Shown here: piece by piece, positions 35,815 through 45,342 of the stretch | Numbering within the stretch: the first letter of the stretch is position 1 | How the letters are laid out: each line of letters starts with the position of its first letter | Assembly (NCBI RefSeq): GCF_003049665.1 | Contig: NZ_PYWM01000015.1 | Span: forward strand, 1 to 64,000 | Direction of reading: 5' to 3' | DNA from: Lysinibacillus mangiferihumi | GTDB taxonomy: Bacteria > Bacillota > Bacilli > Bacillales_A > Planococcaceae | DNA length: 64,000 bases | Position numbers and translations under genes: made by a program | The notes under the pieces: generated by a model | The model's input: the letters and a program-made list of their open reading frames with translations, nothing else | Database searches by the model: none | Told to the model about the DNA's origin: nothing

Positions 35815-35952
35815 GCATAGCAATGTAACTATGCAAGCCCCATCACTGCGCTTTTAGTGGGCGAGTAAGAGCTTCTATCCATGGCATTTGCCTAATAAAT
35901 GAGTGAAGCCATGTCTAGTTCGCTGCCTACAGAAGCCTATTTGGTGGGGCTT
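35815..35952. ncRNA. candidate structured RNA element between ypfD and der
   Basis: No gene fits 35789-36197, but the stretch holds nested exact pairings. A hairpin GCATAG/CTATGC spans 35815-35834. An 8-bp closing helix joins 35835-35842 (AAGCCCCA) with 35945-35952. Inside lie GCTTCT/AGAAGC (35871-35876 with 35931-35936) and CATGGC/GCCATG (35880-35885 with 35908-35913), plus a small CACT/AGTG hairpin near 35844. Strand is undetermined. It matches no riboswitch or 6S/SRP pattern I know. It could be a small RNA, a der leader or a dispersed repeat. The remainder to 36120 shows nothing else. Confidence 0.35.
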
Positions 35953-36137
35953 ACTTTGTTTACATGTTAATTTGCCGATTTGGTGATACTAAGCGGAATT
36001 GCACGTGCGCAAAAGAAAATAAGACAATGCTTAAAATAGATGAATGATACGGGGAATAAAAAGCACGCTGCTACAAAAAACAACAATTATGTCGAGCAGA
36101 AAGGTAAAAAGTACTCTCCTCGATGGATATGTTATGA

Positions 36138-36162
36138 TATAATGGCATTTTTCGTGTATAAT
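36138..36162 (+). promoter_or_regulatory. candidate -10 elements for der
   Basis: Two perfect TATAAT hexamers lie at 36138-36143 and 36157-36162, 36 and more bases before the der start. Neither has a good -35 box at standard spacing. Confidence 0.4.
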
Positions 36163-36197
36163 AGCGAAAGATAAGAAGTTGGAAGGATGAAGTACAG

Positions 36198-37508
36198 ATG
36201 ACGAAACCAGTAGTAGCCATCGTAGGTCGTCCGAACGTAGGTAAGTCGACGATTTTTAATCGTATCGTTGGAGAACGTGTCTCGATTGTAGAAGATATTC
36301 CGGGAGTAACACGTGACCGTATTTATAGTTCGGCAGAGTGGTTAACACATGATTTTAATATTATTGATACAGGTGGTATCGAAATTGGAGACGAGCCGTT
36401 TTTAGAACAAATTCGTCAACAAGCAGAAATCGCTATTGAAGAAGCAGACGTTATTATATTTATGACGAATGGCCGTGAAGGCGTAACAGCAGCAGATGAA
36501 CAAGTTGCAAAAATTTTATACAAAACAAAAAAGCCTGTCGTTCTAGCTGTCAACAAAATTGATAATCCGGACATGCGTGAAATGATTTATGATTTTTATG
36601 CACTTGGCTTTGGTGAACCTTGGCCAATTTCAGGCTCCCATGGCTTAGGCTTAGGGGACTTATTGGATGAGTGTGCAAAACACTTCCCTCAAGAGGATGA
36701 AAACCAATATGGCGATGATGTAATTAAATTCTCTTTAATTGGTCGTCCAAATGTCGGGAAATCATCACTAGTCAATGCCTTTTTAGGTCAAGAACGCGTT
36801 ATTGTCAGCAATATTGCAGGTACAACGCGAGATGCAATTGATACACCTTACGAATATGATGGGCATGAATATGTCATTATTGATACGGCCGGCATGCGTA
36901 AAAAAGGAAAAGTGTACGAAACGACAGAAAAATATTCTGTGTTACGTGCGCTACGTGCCATTGAACGCTCTGACGTTGTATTAGTTGTTCTGAATGCTGA
37001 AGAGGGTATTCAGGAACAGGATAAAAAAATTGCAGGCTATGCACATGAGGCTGGTAAAGCAATTGTTATTGTCGTTAACAAATGGGATGCGATTGAAAAA
37101 GACGAAAAAACAATGAATGTTTTTACGCAGCAAATCCGTGAGCACTTTTTATTCTTAGACTATGCACCAATTATTTTCGTATCAGCCAATACAAAACAAC
37201 GAGTACATCAAATTTTACCGATTGTGCAGCGTGTAAGTGAAAATCATGCAATGCGTATTCAATCATCTATTCTGAATGAAGTGATTGAAGATGCTGTGGC
37301 ACGTAACCCAGCGCCAACTGACAAAGGTCGCCGTTTACGTATTTACTATGCAACACAAGTGGCGATTCAACCACCAACGTTTGTGGTATTCGTCAACGAA
37401 ACAGAATTAATGCACTTCTCTTATGAGCGATTTTTAGAAAATAGAATTCGTGAAACATTTGATTTTGAAGGGACGCCAATTCGTTTAATTACACGTGCAC
37501 GTGCATAA
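36198..37508 (+). CDS. der: ribosome biogenesis GTPase Der (EngA)
   Basis: The protein has 436 residues with two tandem G domains (about 1-165 and 175-345) and the C-terminal KH-like domain. Each G domain has its full set: GRPNVGKST near 10, DTGGIE, NKID near 118; then GRPNVGKSS near 183, DTAGMRKKG and NKWD near 295. It acts in assembly of the 50S ribosomal subunit. GGAAGGA precedes ATG. It is monocistronic, with fni and yphA of the B. subtilis order missing upstream. Confidence 0.98.
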   Translation: MTKPVVAIVGRPNVGKSTIFNRIVGERVSIVEDIPGVTRDRIYSSAEWLTHDFNIIDTGGIEIGDEPFLEQIRQQAEIAIEEADVIIFMTNGREGVTAADEQVAKILYKTKKPVVLAVNKIDNPDMREMIYDFYALGFGEPWPISGSHGLGLGDLLDECAKHFPQEDENQYGDDVIKFSLIGRPNVGKSSLVNAFLGQERVIVSNIAGTTRDAIDTPYEYDGHEYVIIDTAGMRKKGKVYETTEKYSVLRALRAIERSDVVLVVLNAEEGIQEQDKKIAGYAHEAGKAIVIVVNKWDAIEKDEKTMNVFTQQIREHFLFLDYAPIIFVSANTKQRVHQILPIVQRVSENHAMRIQSSILNEVIEDAVARNPAPTDKGRRLRIYYATQVAIQPPTFVVFVNETELMHFSYERFLENRIRETFDFEGTPIRLITRARA

Positions 37509-37530
37509 TTTAAAATATTACACATTCAGT

Positions 37531-37569
37531 ACGCCAACCCGACAATTGTTGTTGGGTGGCGTCTTTTTT
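37531..37569 (+). terminator. terminator of der
   Basis: ACGCCAACCC-ACAA pairs with the complementary arm at 37548-37562 around TT, giving about 14 bp with one mismatch, followed by six T. Confidence 0.85.
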
Positions 37570-37666
37570 CAAAGGACTAGGCTAAATCACTAATTGGTTA
37601 AAATATGTCTAGCATGCATATGGACCTTTAGCGATTAACCTGTAGAAATTAAAAGGGGGAATAACA

Positions 37667-38683
37667 ATGGAACGAGTTTGTGTACTAGGAGCAGGCTCAT
37701 GGGGATCGGCACTAGCAATGGTACTTGCGGAAAATGGACATGATACGCTTGTATGGACGCATAGAGCAGATCAGGCTGAAGAAATGAATACGCAGCATAC
37801 AAATAAAAAGTATTTACCTGAAACGCTATTACCGGAGAATTTACATGCAACGAATGATATTGCAAAGGCAGTAGCACACTCAAATACAATAATAGTAGCA
37901 GTGCCAACGAAGGCTATTCGAGAAGTTTGTGAAAAGATGACTGCTACATTAGACCAAAAAGTATTATTTGTCCATGTATCAAAGGGAATTGAGCCTGATT
38001 CATTAAAACGTATATCAGAAATTTTGGCTGAAAGCTTGCCAACTGAATTTATCGAAGACATTGTAGTACTCTCAGGGCCAAGTCATGCAGAGGAAGTCGT
38101 ATTACATCATCCGACAACGATTACGGCAGCTTGTGCCAATATCGAAGCAGCTGAAAAAGTACAAGATTTGTTTATGAATCAATTTTTCCGCGTTTATACA
38201 AATGAGGATGTTATAGGCGTAGAAATGGGTGGGGCTTTAAAAAACGTGATAGCGTTAGCGGCAGGCATTACAGACGGTCTAAATTATGGTGATAATGCAA
38301 AAGCGGCACTAATTACACGCGGACTCGCTGAAATTACGCGCTTAGGTGTCAAAATGGGCGGAAATCCATTTACATTCGCGGGGCTGACAGGTATGGGTGA
38401 TTTAATCGTAACATGTACAAGCGTGCATTCTCGTAATTGGCGTGCTGGAAATATGTTAGGTAAGGGCATGAAATTGCCAGAAGTACTCGATCAAATGGGA
38501 ATGGTAGTGGAAGGCGTACGAACAACGAAGGCAGCCTATCAATTGGCAGAAAAATATAATGTTGCAATGCCTATTTCAACAGAACTTTATGGTGTATTGT
38601 TTAACGATGTAGAGCCAAAAGTGGCGGTTGATGCATTGATGATGCGTATGAAAAAGCGTGAAATTGACGAAATGATGCACTAA
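37667..38683 (+). CDS. gpsA: glycerol-3-phosphate dehydrogenase [NAD(P)+]
   Basis: The protein has 338 residues. The NAD(P) motif GAGSWGSALA lies near residue 8, VPTKAIREV near 78, SKGIEPDS near 108, and the catalytic-lysine region MGGALKNVIALAAGI near 190. It reduces dihydroxyacetone phosphate to sn-glycerol-3-phosphate for phospholipid synthesis. AAAAGGGGG precedes ATG by about 8 bases. It follows der, as in Bacillus. Confidence 0.97.
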   Translation: MERVCVLGAGSWGSALAMVLAENGHDTLVWTHRADQAEEMNTQHTNKKYLPETLLPENLHATNDIAKAVAHSNTIIVAVPTKAIREVCEKMTATLDQKVLFVHVSKGIEPDSLKRISEILAESLPTEFIEDIVVLSGPSHAEEVVLHHPTTITAACANIEAAEKVQDLFMNQFFRVYTNEDVIGVEMGGALKNVIALAAGITDGLNYGDNAKAALITRGLAEITRLGVKMGGNPFTFAGLTGMGDLIVTCTSVHSRNWRAGNMLGKGMKLPEVLDQMGMVVEGVRTTKAAYQLAEKYNVAMPISTELYGVLFNDVEPKVAVDALMMRMKKREIDEMMH

Positions 38684-38737
38684 ATTACCGTAACTTTCAA
38701 TTTATTAAACAGCAAGAATTTGTCATGAAATGGACAC

Positions 38738-38775
38738 AAAAAGGTATCTCAGACACACTGTGAGATACCTTTTTT
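38738..38775 (+). terminator. terminator of gpsA
   Basis: A 14-bp perfect stem (AAAAAGGTATCTCA with its complement at 38761-38775) around a 9-base loop ends in a T-run. The region 38780-39090 after it is A/T-rich and holds only weak TATAAT-like boxes (for example near 38887) and no gene. Confidence 0.85.
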
Positions 38776-39096
38776 AATTTGAATGCCAAAAGGGAAATAT
38801 AATTTTAGCACTTTACTCATAACTTAACTATGTAAATAGTCCTTTGAACGTTCATAATTCTCTCTCTATTTAGTAAATATATGTTATAATTTCCATGGGT
38901 ATATAATTGATTATAGCTATCTTCTTATTCTATAGTACATTTCTTAAATTTTATAAGTATATCAAAAAAATAGTATTTTCACTAAAGTCGTTAGGCTATT
39001 TTCTTTTTTGCTTCAGCGCCATTTCTTTTTTGAAGTTGCCCATAGTATAATAAACGTTGATTGTCTCGTGTCATTGAAGAAAGGTGGTAGACGAAA

Positions 39097-39306
39097 ATGG
39101 GTCCGTTAGCACATATGCCTGCACTAGATGTCATGTGGGTATCTTTTTATTGTATCGGCTTTATGATTTTGTCGGTTGGTTTAATTTATTTAGGCCGCAA
39201 TAAAATTTCAAATGGTTTTTTACGTACAATCGTAAATTTATTAGCATACATACTGTTTGGACTTGGAACATTTTTAATGGTACTTATTATTGCCACATGG
39301 CCTTAA
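39097..39306 (+). CDS. yphE: DUF2768 family small membrane protein (YphE-like)
   Basis: The protein has 69 residues with two transmembrane segments (about 13-33 and 45-66) and a short basic loop GRNKIS between them. Size and position directly before the YphF lipoprotein gene match the Bacillus DUF2768 protein. AAAGGTGG lies about 8 bases before ATG. Function is unknown; neighbours are sporulation-linked. Confidence 0.75.
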   Translation: MGPLAHMPALDVMWVSFYCIGFMILSVGLIYLGRNKISNGFLRTIVNLLAYILFGLGTFLMVLIIATWP

Positions 39307-39324
39307 AAGGAGGAAGAACGTGTT

Positions 39325-40113
39325 ATGAAAAAACTAAATGCTTTTCTTTTAACAGTGGCAATTGCCGTCTTGTTAGGTGGCTGTGCATATCCTGAGGAAG
39401 AAAAAGCCGCAAACCAAGTGCCAGATGTCGACCAGTTAGCAGCCGTACAACGTGCTGTCAATGAATATCGTGAAGCGACTGGTGGCCTTGTGCCAATTAA
39501 AAACAGTGAAATGGATACAGATATTTATATAAAATATTTAATCGATTTTGAAAAGCTTATGCCAAAATATATCGCTCAAATTCCTGGAAATGCCTATGAA
39601 AAGGGCGGTATTTATCAATACATTATTTGGGATCCGGAAAACAGTGCCGAAGTTAAATTAGTAGACTTAAACTCTGCTGAGCGTATGCGAGAGATTAATA
39701 TTCGAAAATTGGGTACACAATATATCCCGACAAAGAGGGCAATTGCCGATAATGTGTATCAAATTAACTTTGAAAAATTAGGCTATAAATCAGAAGTGAC
39801 GGTGAAAAGTCCATATTCAGGTGCTGAATTACCAATTTTTATGACTGGTGATGGCGAAATGCATGTGGATTATTCTATTGATTTAGGCCAACTTTTAAAA
39901 GAAGACAAGCCAGATGTGAAACCAGGTGATGATATTCGTCAATTACTTATCGAAAAGTATCCTGTTGTTCCAGCTTATTCAGTGCCATATACTGTGGATG
40001 AAAATGGAGAGCCAACTTATATGATGGATGCTTATAAAGCGGATGTCAAAAAAGCTAAGGAAGAAGCTAAAGCAGCGCAAGAAGAAGAAAGCAAAGCTAA
40101 GGATTCAAAATAA
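39325..40113 (+). CDS. yphF: YphF-like lipoprotein
   Basis: The protein has 262 residues. The N-terminus has a lipoprotein signal with lipobox LLGGC (cysteine near residue 20). The mature part is soluble and conserved around VQRAVNEYREATGGLVPIK and KYPVVPAYSVPYTVDENG. The C-terminus is an Ala/Lys/Glu-rich helix. Function is unknown; B. subtilis yphF also lies between yphE and spoIVA. AAAGGAGG precedes the start. Confidence 0.82.
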   Translation: MKKLNAFLLTVAIAVLLGGCAYPEEEKAANQVPDVDQLAAVQRAVNEYREATGGLVPIKNSEMDTDIYIKYLIDFEKLMPKYIAQIPGNAYEKGGIYQYIIWDPENSAEVKLVDLNSAERMREINIRKLGTQYIPTKRAIADNVYQINFEKLGYKSEVTVKSPYSGAELPIFMTGDGEMHVDYSIDLGQLLKEDKPDVKPGDDIRQLLIEKYPVVPAYSVPYTVDENGEPTYMMDAYKADVKKAKEEAKAAQEEESKAKDSK

Positions 40114-40122
40114 GTTTTTCAC

Positions 40123-40163
40123 CCCAATCATTAGATGTTGGTCTAATGATTGGGATTTTTTTT
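40123..40163 (+). terminator. terminator of yphF
   Basis: CCCAATCATTAGA (40123-40135) pairs perfectly with 40142-40154 around a 6-base loop and is followed by eight T. Confidence 0.9.
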
Positions 40164-40165
40164 AT

Positions 40166-40198
40166 GTGCCAGTCACTCAAACAATTCTCATACATTTT
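40166..40198. repeat. dispersed GTCACTCAAACAATT repeat, copy 2
   Basis: It reads GTGCCA, then GTCACTCAAACAATTCT and a CATACA-containing tail. It matches copy 1 (3065) over about 28 bases with one change. It lies between the yphF terminator and the spoIVA promoter. Confidence 0.75.
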
Positions 40199-40226
40199 CA
40201 TATTTATCTGCATGGGCGCATATAGT
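40198..40226 (+). promoter_or_regulatory. SigE-type promoter of spoIVA
   Basis: TCATATT at 40198-40204 and CATATAGT at 40219-40226 have a 14-base spacer. This fits the mother-cell SigE consensus KMATATT, 14-15 bases, CATACAnT, with two mismatches. spoIVA is a known SigE gene. Confidence 0.7.
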
Positions 40227-40256
40227 GAAAAAGCGTAGATAAAGGAGGCAGAAACC

Positions 40257-41735
40257 TTGAGTGAAGCAGTATTTAAAGAAATTGCAGAGCGCACAAATGG
40301 CGATGTTTATATTGGTGTTGTTGGTCCAGTTCGGGTAGGTAAATCAACATTTGTAAAAAAAGTAATGGAAGCTGTAGTATTGCCGAATATTGTGGATGAT
40401 ACAGAAAGAATGCGAGCACAGGACGAGCTGCCACAAAGCTCGCCAGGCCCAGTTATCATGACTGCTGAGCCGAAGTTTGTGCCTGCTCAAGCGACTCGTA
40501 TTGCGGTTGGCGAAGATGAAATGACATTCCAAATTCGTTTAGCAGATTGCGTTGGTTATGTGATTGAAGGTACAAAGGGCTATGAGGATGAAAATGGTCC
40601 GAAATACGTGCATACGCCTTGGCATACAGAGCCAATTCCTTTCCAAGAAGCAGCAAAAATTGGCACAGATAAAGTGATTCGTGACCATGCGAATATCGGG
40701 ATTGTTGTGACAACAGATGGAACAGTAAATGGCATCAGCCGTCGTGCAGCTGAAAAAGCGGAAGAAGAGATTGTTGCGCAATTAACCGAAATTGGCAAGC
40801 CTTTTGTTATTGTGTTAAATTGTCAAATGCCAGCAAGAGAAGAGACGGTACAGCTTCGAAATGAGCTATTTGAACGTTATAATGTTCCGGTAATTGCGAT
40901 TTCAATCGATCAAATGCGTGCTTCTGATATTCAATATATTTTACAAGAGGCACTATTTGAGTTTCCGATTCGGACGATTGAGGTTGAAAAACCAGATTGG
41001 CTCGATGTCCTTGATGCTACTCACCCACTAAACGTGGCATTAATTGATTCGATGGAAGAAGTGCTTTCGTCTGTGATGAAAATTAGAGACGTGCAACAAG
41101 CTTCGGATGCCTTTAAAGCGATTGATTTTATCGATCAAAGTGAAGTGGTGCATGTCGATTCTGGAATCGGTACAGCAGTTATTCGTGTATCTTTACAAGG
41201 TGAATTATATAAAGCAGTTTGTAATGAATGGTTGGAAGAGCCGATTGAAACAAAGCGCGATTGGTTGCTATTTATTAAAGAGGCTGCTGAAGCAAAAGAA
41301 GCCCAAAAACGCTTTAAAGATGCCATTACTGAAGCAGATAATAGTGGTTATGGCGTAACATTGCCAATGATGCAAGAATTCGAACCAACTGCTCCAGAAC
41401 TAATTAAGCAAAATAATTTCTACGGCGTACGGATGAAAGCAAAAGCGCCATCCTATCATATTATTCGTGTTGATATGGAATCAGAATTTGCGCCACTTAT
41501 TGGTTCTGAATTCCACAGTCAGCAGTTATTAAAAGATTTAAACCATGCTTATTTACATGATCGTGATGCGCTTTGGCAAACACAACTTTTCGGTACGCCA
41601 TTGCATGAAGTGTTAAAAGAGGGCATACGTTATAAAATGAATGCAGTACCACCTACAGCTAAAAAACGTATGCGTCAAACCATTGAGCGTATGGTGAATG
41701 AAGGTGATAGAGGATTAGTGACATTTATTTTATAG
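40257..41735 (+). CDS. spoIVA: stage IV sporulation protein A
   Basis: The protein has 492 residues, identical in length to B. subtilis SpoIVA. Translation starts at TTG 40257, 8 bases after AAAGGAGG. It has an N-terminal ATPase domain with Walker A GPVRVGKST near 22-30, the conserved threonine pair region PVIMTAEPKFVP near 67 and DCVGY near 97. Middle and C-terminal domains end in DRGLVTFIL. SpoIVA polymerises with ATP hydrolysis on the forespore surface to form the coat basement layer and anchors SpoVM. Confidence 0.98.
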   Translation: MSEAVFKEIAERTNGDVYIGVVGPVRVGKSTFVKKVMEAVVLPNIVDDTERMRAQDELPQSSPGPVIMTAEPKFVPAQATRIAVGEDEMTFQIRLADCVGYVIEGTKGYEDENGPKYVHTPWHTEPIPFQEAAKIGTDKVIRDHANIGIVVTTDGTVNGISRRAAEKAEEEIVAQLTEIGKPFVIVLNCQMPAREETVQLRNELFERYNVPVIAISIDQMRASDIQYILQEALFEFPIRTIEVEKPDWLDVLDATHPLNVALIDSMEEVLSSVMKIRDVQQASDAFKAIDFIDQSEVVHVDSGIGTAVIRVSLQGELYKAVCNEWLEEPIETKRDWLLFIKEAAEAKEAQKRFKDAITEADNSGYGVTLPMMQEFEPTAPELIKQNNFYGVRMKAKAPSYHIIRVDMESEFAPLIGSEFHSQQLLKDLNHAYLHDRDALWQTQLFGTPLHEVLKEGIRYKMNAVPPTAKKRMRQTIERMVNEGDRGLVTFIL

Positions 41736-41770
41736 AGATAAAATGGAAAATACTGAGCAAAAAAATAGTG

Positions 41771-41815
41771 CAGGACTATTCGTTTTTATGCGAAAAGTCC
41801 TGTTATTTTTGTTTT
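41771..41815 (+). terminator. terminator of spoIVA
   Basis: CAGGACT pairs with AGTCCTG, with an inner TCG/CGA pairing, followed by two T-rich runs. Confidence 0.8.
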
Positions 41816-41934
41816 TTGCGTGAAAAACGCATTTTTTGGTTATAATCATGAATGAATACAGTTGCGTAGCGGTTTTCTATGTGTTACTCTTTTTACAGAA
41901 TTGGTTCATGACCCTTTGAGAGGAGGTGAATGGT

Positions 41935-42207
41935 GTGAATAAAACAGAATTAGTAAACTCTGTTGCTGAAGCTGCAGGTCTTTCTAAAAAAGACGCTTCT
42001 AAAGCAGTTGAAGCTGTATTTGATACAATTCAAGATGCTCTTGCAAAGGGTGACAAAGTACAATTAATTGGTTTTGGTAACTTTGAAGTACGTGAACGTG
42101 CGGCTCGTAAAGGTCGTAACCCACAAACTGGTAAAGAAATCGAAATCGCTGCTAGCAAGGTACCTGCTTTCAAACCAGGTAAAGCGCTTAAAGATGCTGT
42201 AAAATAA
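41935..42207 (+). CDS. hbs: DNA-binding protein HU (HBsu)
   Basis: The protein is 90 residues starting [15 protein letters not shown], from GTG 41935, 6 bases after AGGAGGTGA. A GTG three codons earlier lies inside the site. The HU signature [21 protein letters not shown] and the arm residues KVPAFKPGK are intact (landmark segments). It is a dimeric nucleoid protein that bends DNA. Codon use is restricted, suggesting high expression. The gene order spoIVA-hbs-folE-mtrB matches B. subtilis. Confidence 0.98.
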   Translation: MNKTELVNSVAEAAGLSKKDASKAVEAVFDTIQDALAKGDKVQLIGFGNFEVRERAARKGRNPQTGKEIEIAASKVPAFKPGKALKDAVK

Positions 42208-42228
42208 TACACGTCTAGTAGTTACATA

Positions 42229-42269
42229 GAGCAGTCTTCATGTAAACGAGCATGAGGGCTGCTCTTTTT
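42229..42269 (+). terminator. terminator of hbs
   Basis: GAGCAG-C--CATG (42229-42242) pairs with 42251-42264 with small internal mismatches and is followed by five T. Confidence 0.85.
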
Positions 42270-42670
42270 AACTTAATTTATAAAATGACTTATAGCAGTA
42301 ACACATGAAATCTTTTTTTACTAAGATTTGTATACATAGCATAATGAACGACAACTATAACTTGCTTCACCAGAAGTCCCTTATTACTAAAAGTAAGGAT
42401 AAATGCCAAATAGGAACTGATTAGAGCAAGCATTCCATCAAAGATTGATTTATGTTAAATGCTCTAGAAGGATAGCATAGATTTTAAGAGGAGCTTTTTG
42501 AGCAAACTTGAATATAAAATCTGGAAACAAAGACGGCAGTTAATGCCTAATTACAGAAGTTATGTTGAATTTCTTTTAATTCAAGTAAGTCGTTTTGCGC
42601 TTAACTTTTGGATATGCTACGATGCATAGGGAAATGTGTAATGCTTTGATACGCAGGAGGGTTTTTACGA
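42270..42670. other. intergenic region before folE
   Basis: About 400 A/T-rich bases. The only gene-like item is a 43-codon ORF at 42498-42629 starting TTG after GAGGAG (MSKLEYKIWKQRRQ start). It matches no family I know and overlaps the folE promoter, so I do not call it a gene. Confidence 0.4.
42595..42623 (+). promoter_or_regulatory. SigA-type promoter of folE-mtrB
   Basis: TTGCGC (42595-42600) and TACGAT (42618-42623) are 17 bases apart, 48 bases before the folE start. Confidence 0.55.
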
Positions 42671-43240
42671 ATGTCGAATGTAGATTTATTGAAAATAGAA
42701 CAAGCAGTGAAAATGATTTTAGAAGCTGTGGGCGAAGATGTGAATCGTGAAGGATTACTCGATACACCAAAACGCGTTGCTAAAATGTATGCTGAAATGT
42801 TTAGTGGCTTACATGAAGATGCAAAAGATTATTTTAAAACGGTTTTCCATGAGGATCATGAAGAACTAGTGCTTGTAAAGGATATCCCATTTTACTCAAT
42901 GTGTGAGCATCATCTAGTGCCATTTTACGGCAAAGCACATGTAGCTTACATACCAAACGACGGCATTGTAGCGGGGCTAAGTAAATTAGGTCGCGCGGTG
43001 GAAACGATTGCACGTCGTCCGCAATTACAAGAACGGATTACATCATCAGTAGCCGACACGATTATGGAAATGCTATCTCCTAAAGGTGTTTATGTCGTTA
43101 TTGAAGCAGAACATATGTGTATGACTATGCGTGGACTGAAAAAGCCTGGATCTAAAACGGTTACGTCAGTGGCACGTGGCATTTATGAACAAGATGAGGT
43201 AAAACGTAGAGAAGTCTTGTCATTTATTCAAATGTCTTAA
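42671..43240 (+). CDS. folE: GTP cyclohydrolase I
   Basis: The protein has 189 residues. Zinc ligands lie in [10 protein letters not shown] near residues 77-86 and HMCMTMRG near 146-153; substrate residues lie in VAGLSKLGR and PQLQERIT. It converts GTP to dihydroneopterin triphosphate, the first step of folate synthesis (also called mtrA in B. subtilis). GGAGGG precedes ATG. It is cotranscribed with mtrB 63 bases downstream. Confidence 0.97.
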   Translation: MSNVDLLKIEQAVKMILEAVGEDVNREGLLDTPKRVAKMYAEMFSGLHEDAKDYFKTVFHEDHEELVLVKDIPFYSMCEHHLVPFYGKAHVAYIPNDGIVAGLSKLGRAVETIARRPQLQERITSSVADTIMEMLSPKGVYVVIEAEHMCMTMRGLKKPGSKTVTSVARGIYEQDEVKRREVLSFIQMS

Positions 43241-43303
43241 ACTGCATGTCTAATTATGTTATGATGGACTAAGAATTTGTCGGATTTAAGGAGTGTACAG
43301 ACA

Positions 43304-43522
43304 ATGGCGCAAGATTATATAGTAATACAGGCAGAAGAAGATGGTGTACATGTAATTGGGTTAACTCGTGGTACGGATACGAAATTCCATCATTCTGAAA
43401 AATTAGATGCAGGGGAAGTAATGATTGCTCAATTTACTGAGCATACTTCTGCCATGAAAATTCGTGGCAAAGCACAAATCCATACAGCACATGGTGTTAT
43501 TCAAAGTGAAGGTAAAAAGTAG
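43304..43522 (+). CDS. mtrB: trp RNA-binding attenuation protein (TRAP)
   Basis: The protein is 72 residues from ATG after AAGGAG. RNA-contacting residues equivalent to B. subtilis K37, K56 and R58 are present as K33, K52 and R54 (the last two in MKIRGK). The tryptophan pocket around [13 protein letters not shown] and the TEHTSAM loop is kept. TRAP forms an 11-subunit ring that, with tryptophan bound, wraps GAG/UAG repeats in trp leader RNA and causes termination. No trp genes occur in this window. Confidence 0.96.
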   Translation: MAQDYIVIQAEEDGVHVIGLTRGTDTKFHHSEKLDAGEVMIAQFTEHTSAMKIRGKAQIHTAHGVIQSEGKK

Positions 43523-43834
43523 CATAGTCATGTAAGTTAGCTTCCGTCGGTAGAGTCAACATACAGTGCTGATGACTGGTTAGTTATAATCTGCAGATGT
43601 GCCAAATGCATATAAAAAAAGTAATATGTGTTGGTAAAACTGGCTTTTACGGGCAAGTAGATTTCCTACCATTTTTTTCTTGTACTTTCCGTGGTAGGGT
43701 TCTACTGCCCGTTCGTGTTGGTGAAAGCAAAAACTTTTTATTCCGAATCGATGCTTATGCTATAATGACTCAGTAAGCAAGCGTTAAGTCATGTTGATGA
43801 TGAACGTATTTGAAAGTGAAATGGAGTAAGGTCT
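43523..43834. other. intergenic region between mtrB and hepS
   Basis: The region holds a long imperfect hairpin (43649-43671 with 43692-43712; ACGGGCA/TGCCCGT and CCTACCA/TGGTAGG helices with internal mismatches) and a TATAAT-containing stretch near 43761 that may start the hepS transcript. No gene is visible. Confidence 0.5.
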
Positions 43835-44602
43835 ATGAATGCAACATACATTCAAAATTCAATTGCACAGTTAAAAACAGAGATTTTCATGGATGTTCGT
43901 CATAGAACTTTGCAAAAATACACAGGAGCGCCTGTGCTCGATGAAAATCAACTGTTTTACTTGTTAGTGCCCTTCTTGAATGGAGAAGAGTGGCAACAAG
44001 AGCAAAGGGAAGCTGCAATAACTGTTGGAATTGTATATGCAGCGTTAGCGGCACATGATCATATAAAAGAATTAGATGCCACTTCAAAGGAACAGCAGCT
44101 AACCGTTTTAGCTGGGGATTTTTATAGTGGCCGGTATTATGAAATTTTAGCAATGTCGGGAAATGTCGCATTAATTCGGAATTTATCACAAGGTATCGTG
44201 TCACGTTGCGAGCATCAAATAAAAGTGTATGAGGCAAAACAGCGTACAGTGGAACAATGGTGTTCTTCAATTAGCAATATCGAGTCAGGTTTAATTGCGA
44301 AATTTTTTGAGCTTTATGCATTGCATCATTATATTCCAATAATGGAGAAGAGCTTATTGATCTTACGATTAGAAAGAGAGTGGGCTATGTATCAACGTGG
44401 ACAAAAATCATTGATGAGTAAAGTGCTGGAACAAAGTGCATTACAGACAGGCGCGACCTTCAATAGCGTCTTACAAGATAAAATTGCCCGCTTAAAAACA
44501 GAGCTGTTGCAAGTAATAGCACAAGCATCATTTTTACAAAGTGATGTGAAACAAGCTCTACAAGCACGTGTAGATGCATCGATTGCTTCTACAAACGGAT
44601 AA
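43835..44602 (+). CDS. hepS: heptaprenyl diphosphate synthase component 1
   Basis: The protein has 255 residues and matches the regulatory small subunit of the two-part heptaprenyl diphosphate synthase: [17 protein letters not shown] near 70, [15 protein letters not shown] near 91, and a helical C-terminus. Alone it lacks the DDxxD motifs; it works with HepT to make the C35 side chain of menaquinone-7. AATGGAG precedes ATG. The operon continues with menG and hepT, as in Bacillus. Confidence 0.93.
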   Translation: MNATYIQNSIAQLKTEIFMDVRHRTLQKYTGAPVLDENQLFYLLVPFLNGEEWQQEQREAAITVGIVYAALAAHDHIKELDATSKEQQLTVLAGDFYSGRYYEILAMSGNVALIRNLSQGIVSRCEHQIKVYEAKQRTVEQWCSSISNIESGLIAKFFELYALHHYIPIMEKSLLILRLEREWAMYQRGQKSLMSKVLEQSALQTGATFNSVLQDKIARLKTELLQVIAQASFLQSDVKQALQARVDASIASTNG

Positions 44603-44618
44603 GAGAGGTTTTTCTAAA

Positions 44619-45323
44619 ATGGCTAAATCAAAAGAAGAGCACGTTCACGAAGTATTTGAAAGTATTTCTGAAAGCTATGACAAAATGAATGGTGTAATTA
44701 GCTTCCAAATGCATGTAGGCTGGCGCAACGATACGATGAAGCGCATGGCTGTCAAGCCTGGATCGAAAGCGCTAGATGTTTGTTGTGGCACAGCTGACTG
44801 GACAATTGCACTAGCTGAGGCAGTTGGAGAAAGTGGCGAAGTTAAGGGACTGGATTTCAGTCATAACATGCTGCAAGTGGGCGAAAAAAAAATAACGCCT
44901 TACCCACAAATTGAACTGATACAAGGAAATGCAATGGAATTACCATTTCCAGACAATACATTTGATTATGTGACGATTGGTTTTGGTCTACGCAATGTTC
45001 CTGATTATTTACAAGTGTTAAAAGAAATGAATCGTGTTGTAAAACCGGGGGGCATGGTTGTATGTTTAGAAACATCTCAATCAGAAATACCTGGCTATCG
45101 ACAACTATTCCGTTTTTATTTTAAATATATTATGCCGATATTTGGTAAAATTTTTGCGAAAAGTTATAAAGAGTATTCTTGGTTACAGGAATCTGCAAAT
45201 GATTTCCCAGGTATGAAGAAGCTAGCGGCAATGTTTGAACAGGCAGGTTTAGAAAAAGTAACGTACAAAGCATACAGTGGCGGTGCTGCGGCAATGCATA
45301 TGGGCTTTAAAAAGGTACGTTAA
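44619..45323 (+). CDS. menG: demethylmenaquinone methyltransferase
   Basis: The protein is 234 residues from ATG after AGAGAGG. SAM-binding motif [14 protein letters not shown] lies near residue 51, GLDFSHNML near 75, and the UbiE signature [21 protein letters not shown] near 120 (landmark). It methylates demethylmenaquinone to menaquinone. It lies 16 bases after hepS and ends 19 bases before hepT. Confidence 0.97.
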   Translation: MAKSKEEHVHEVFESISESYDKMNGVISFQMHVGWRNDTMKRMAVKPGSKALDVCCGTADWTIALAEAVGESGEVKGLDFSHNMLQVGEKKITPYPQIELIQGNAMELPFPDNTFDYVTIGFGLRNVPDYLQVLKEMNRVVKPGGMVVCLETSQSEIPGYRQLFRFYFKYIMPIFGKIFAKSYKEYSWLQESANDFPGMKKLAAMFEQAGLEKVTYKAYSGGAAAMHMGFKKVR

Positions 45324-45342
45324 TGGGGGAAGGTTTTCAAGC

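Noticed and set aside
35759..36197. T-box or other known riboswitch before der
   Set aside because: No T-box GGGTGGNACCGCG-type sequence or other riboswitch core was found on either strand.
42498..42629. 43-codon ORF with TTG start after GAGGAG before folE
   Set aside because: It overlaps a good SigA promoter for folE, has short ribosome-site spacing, and matches no family I recognise.
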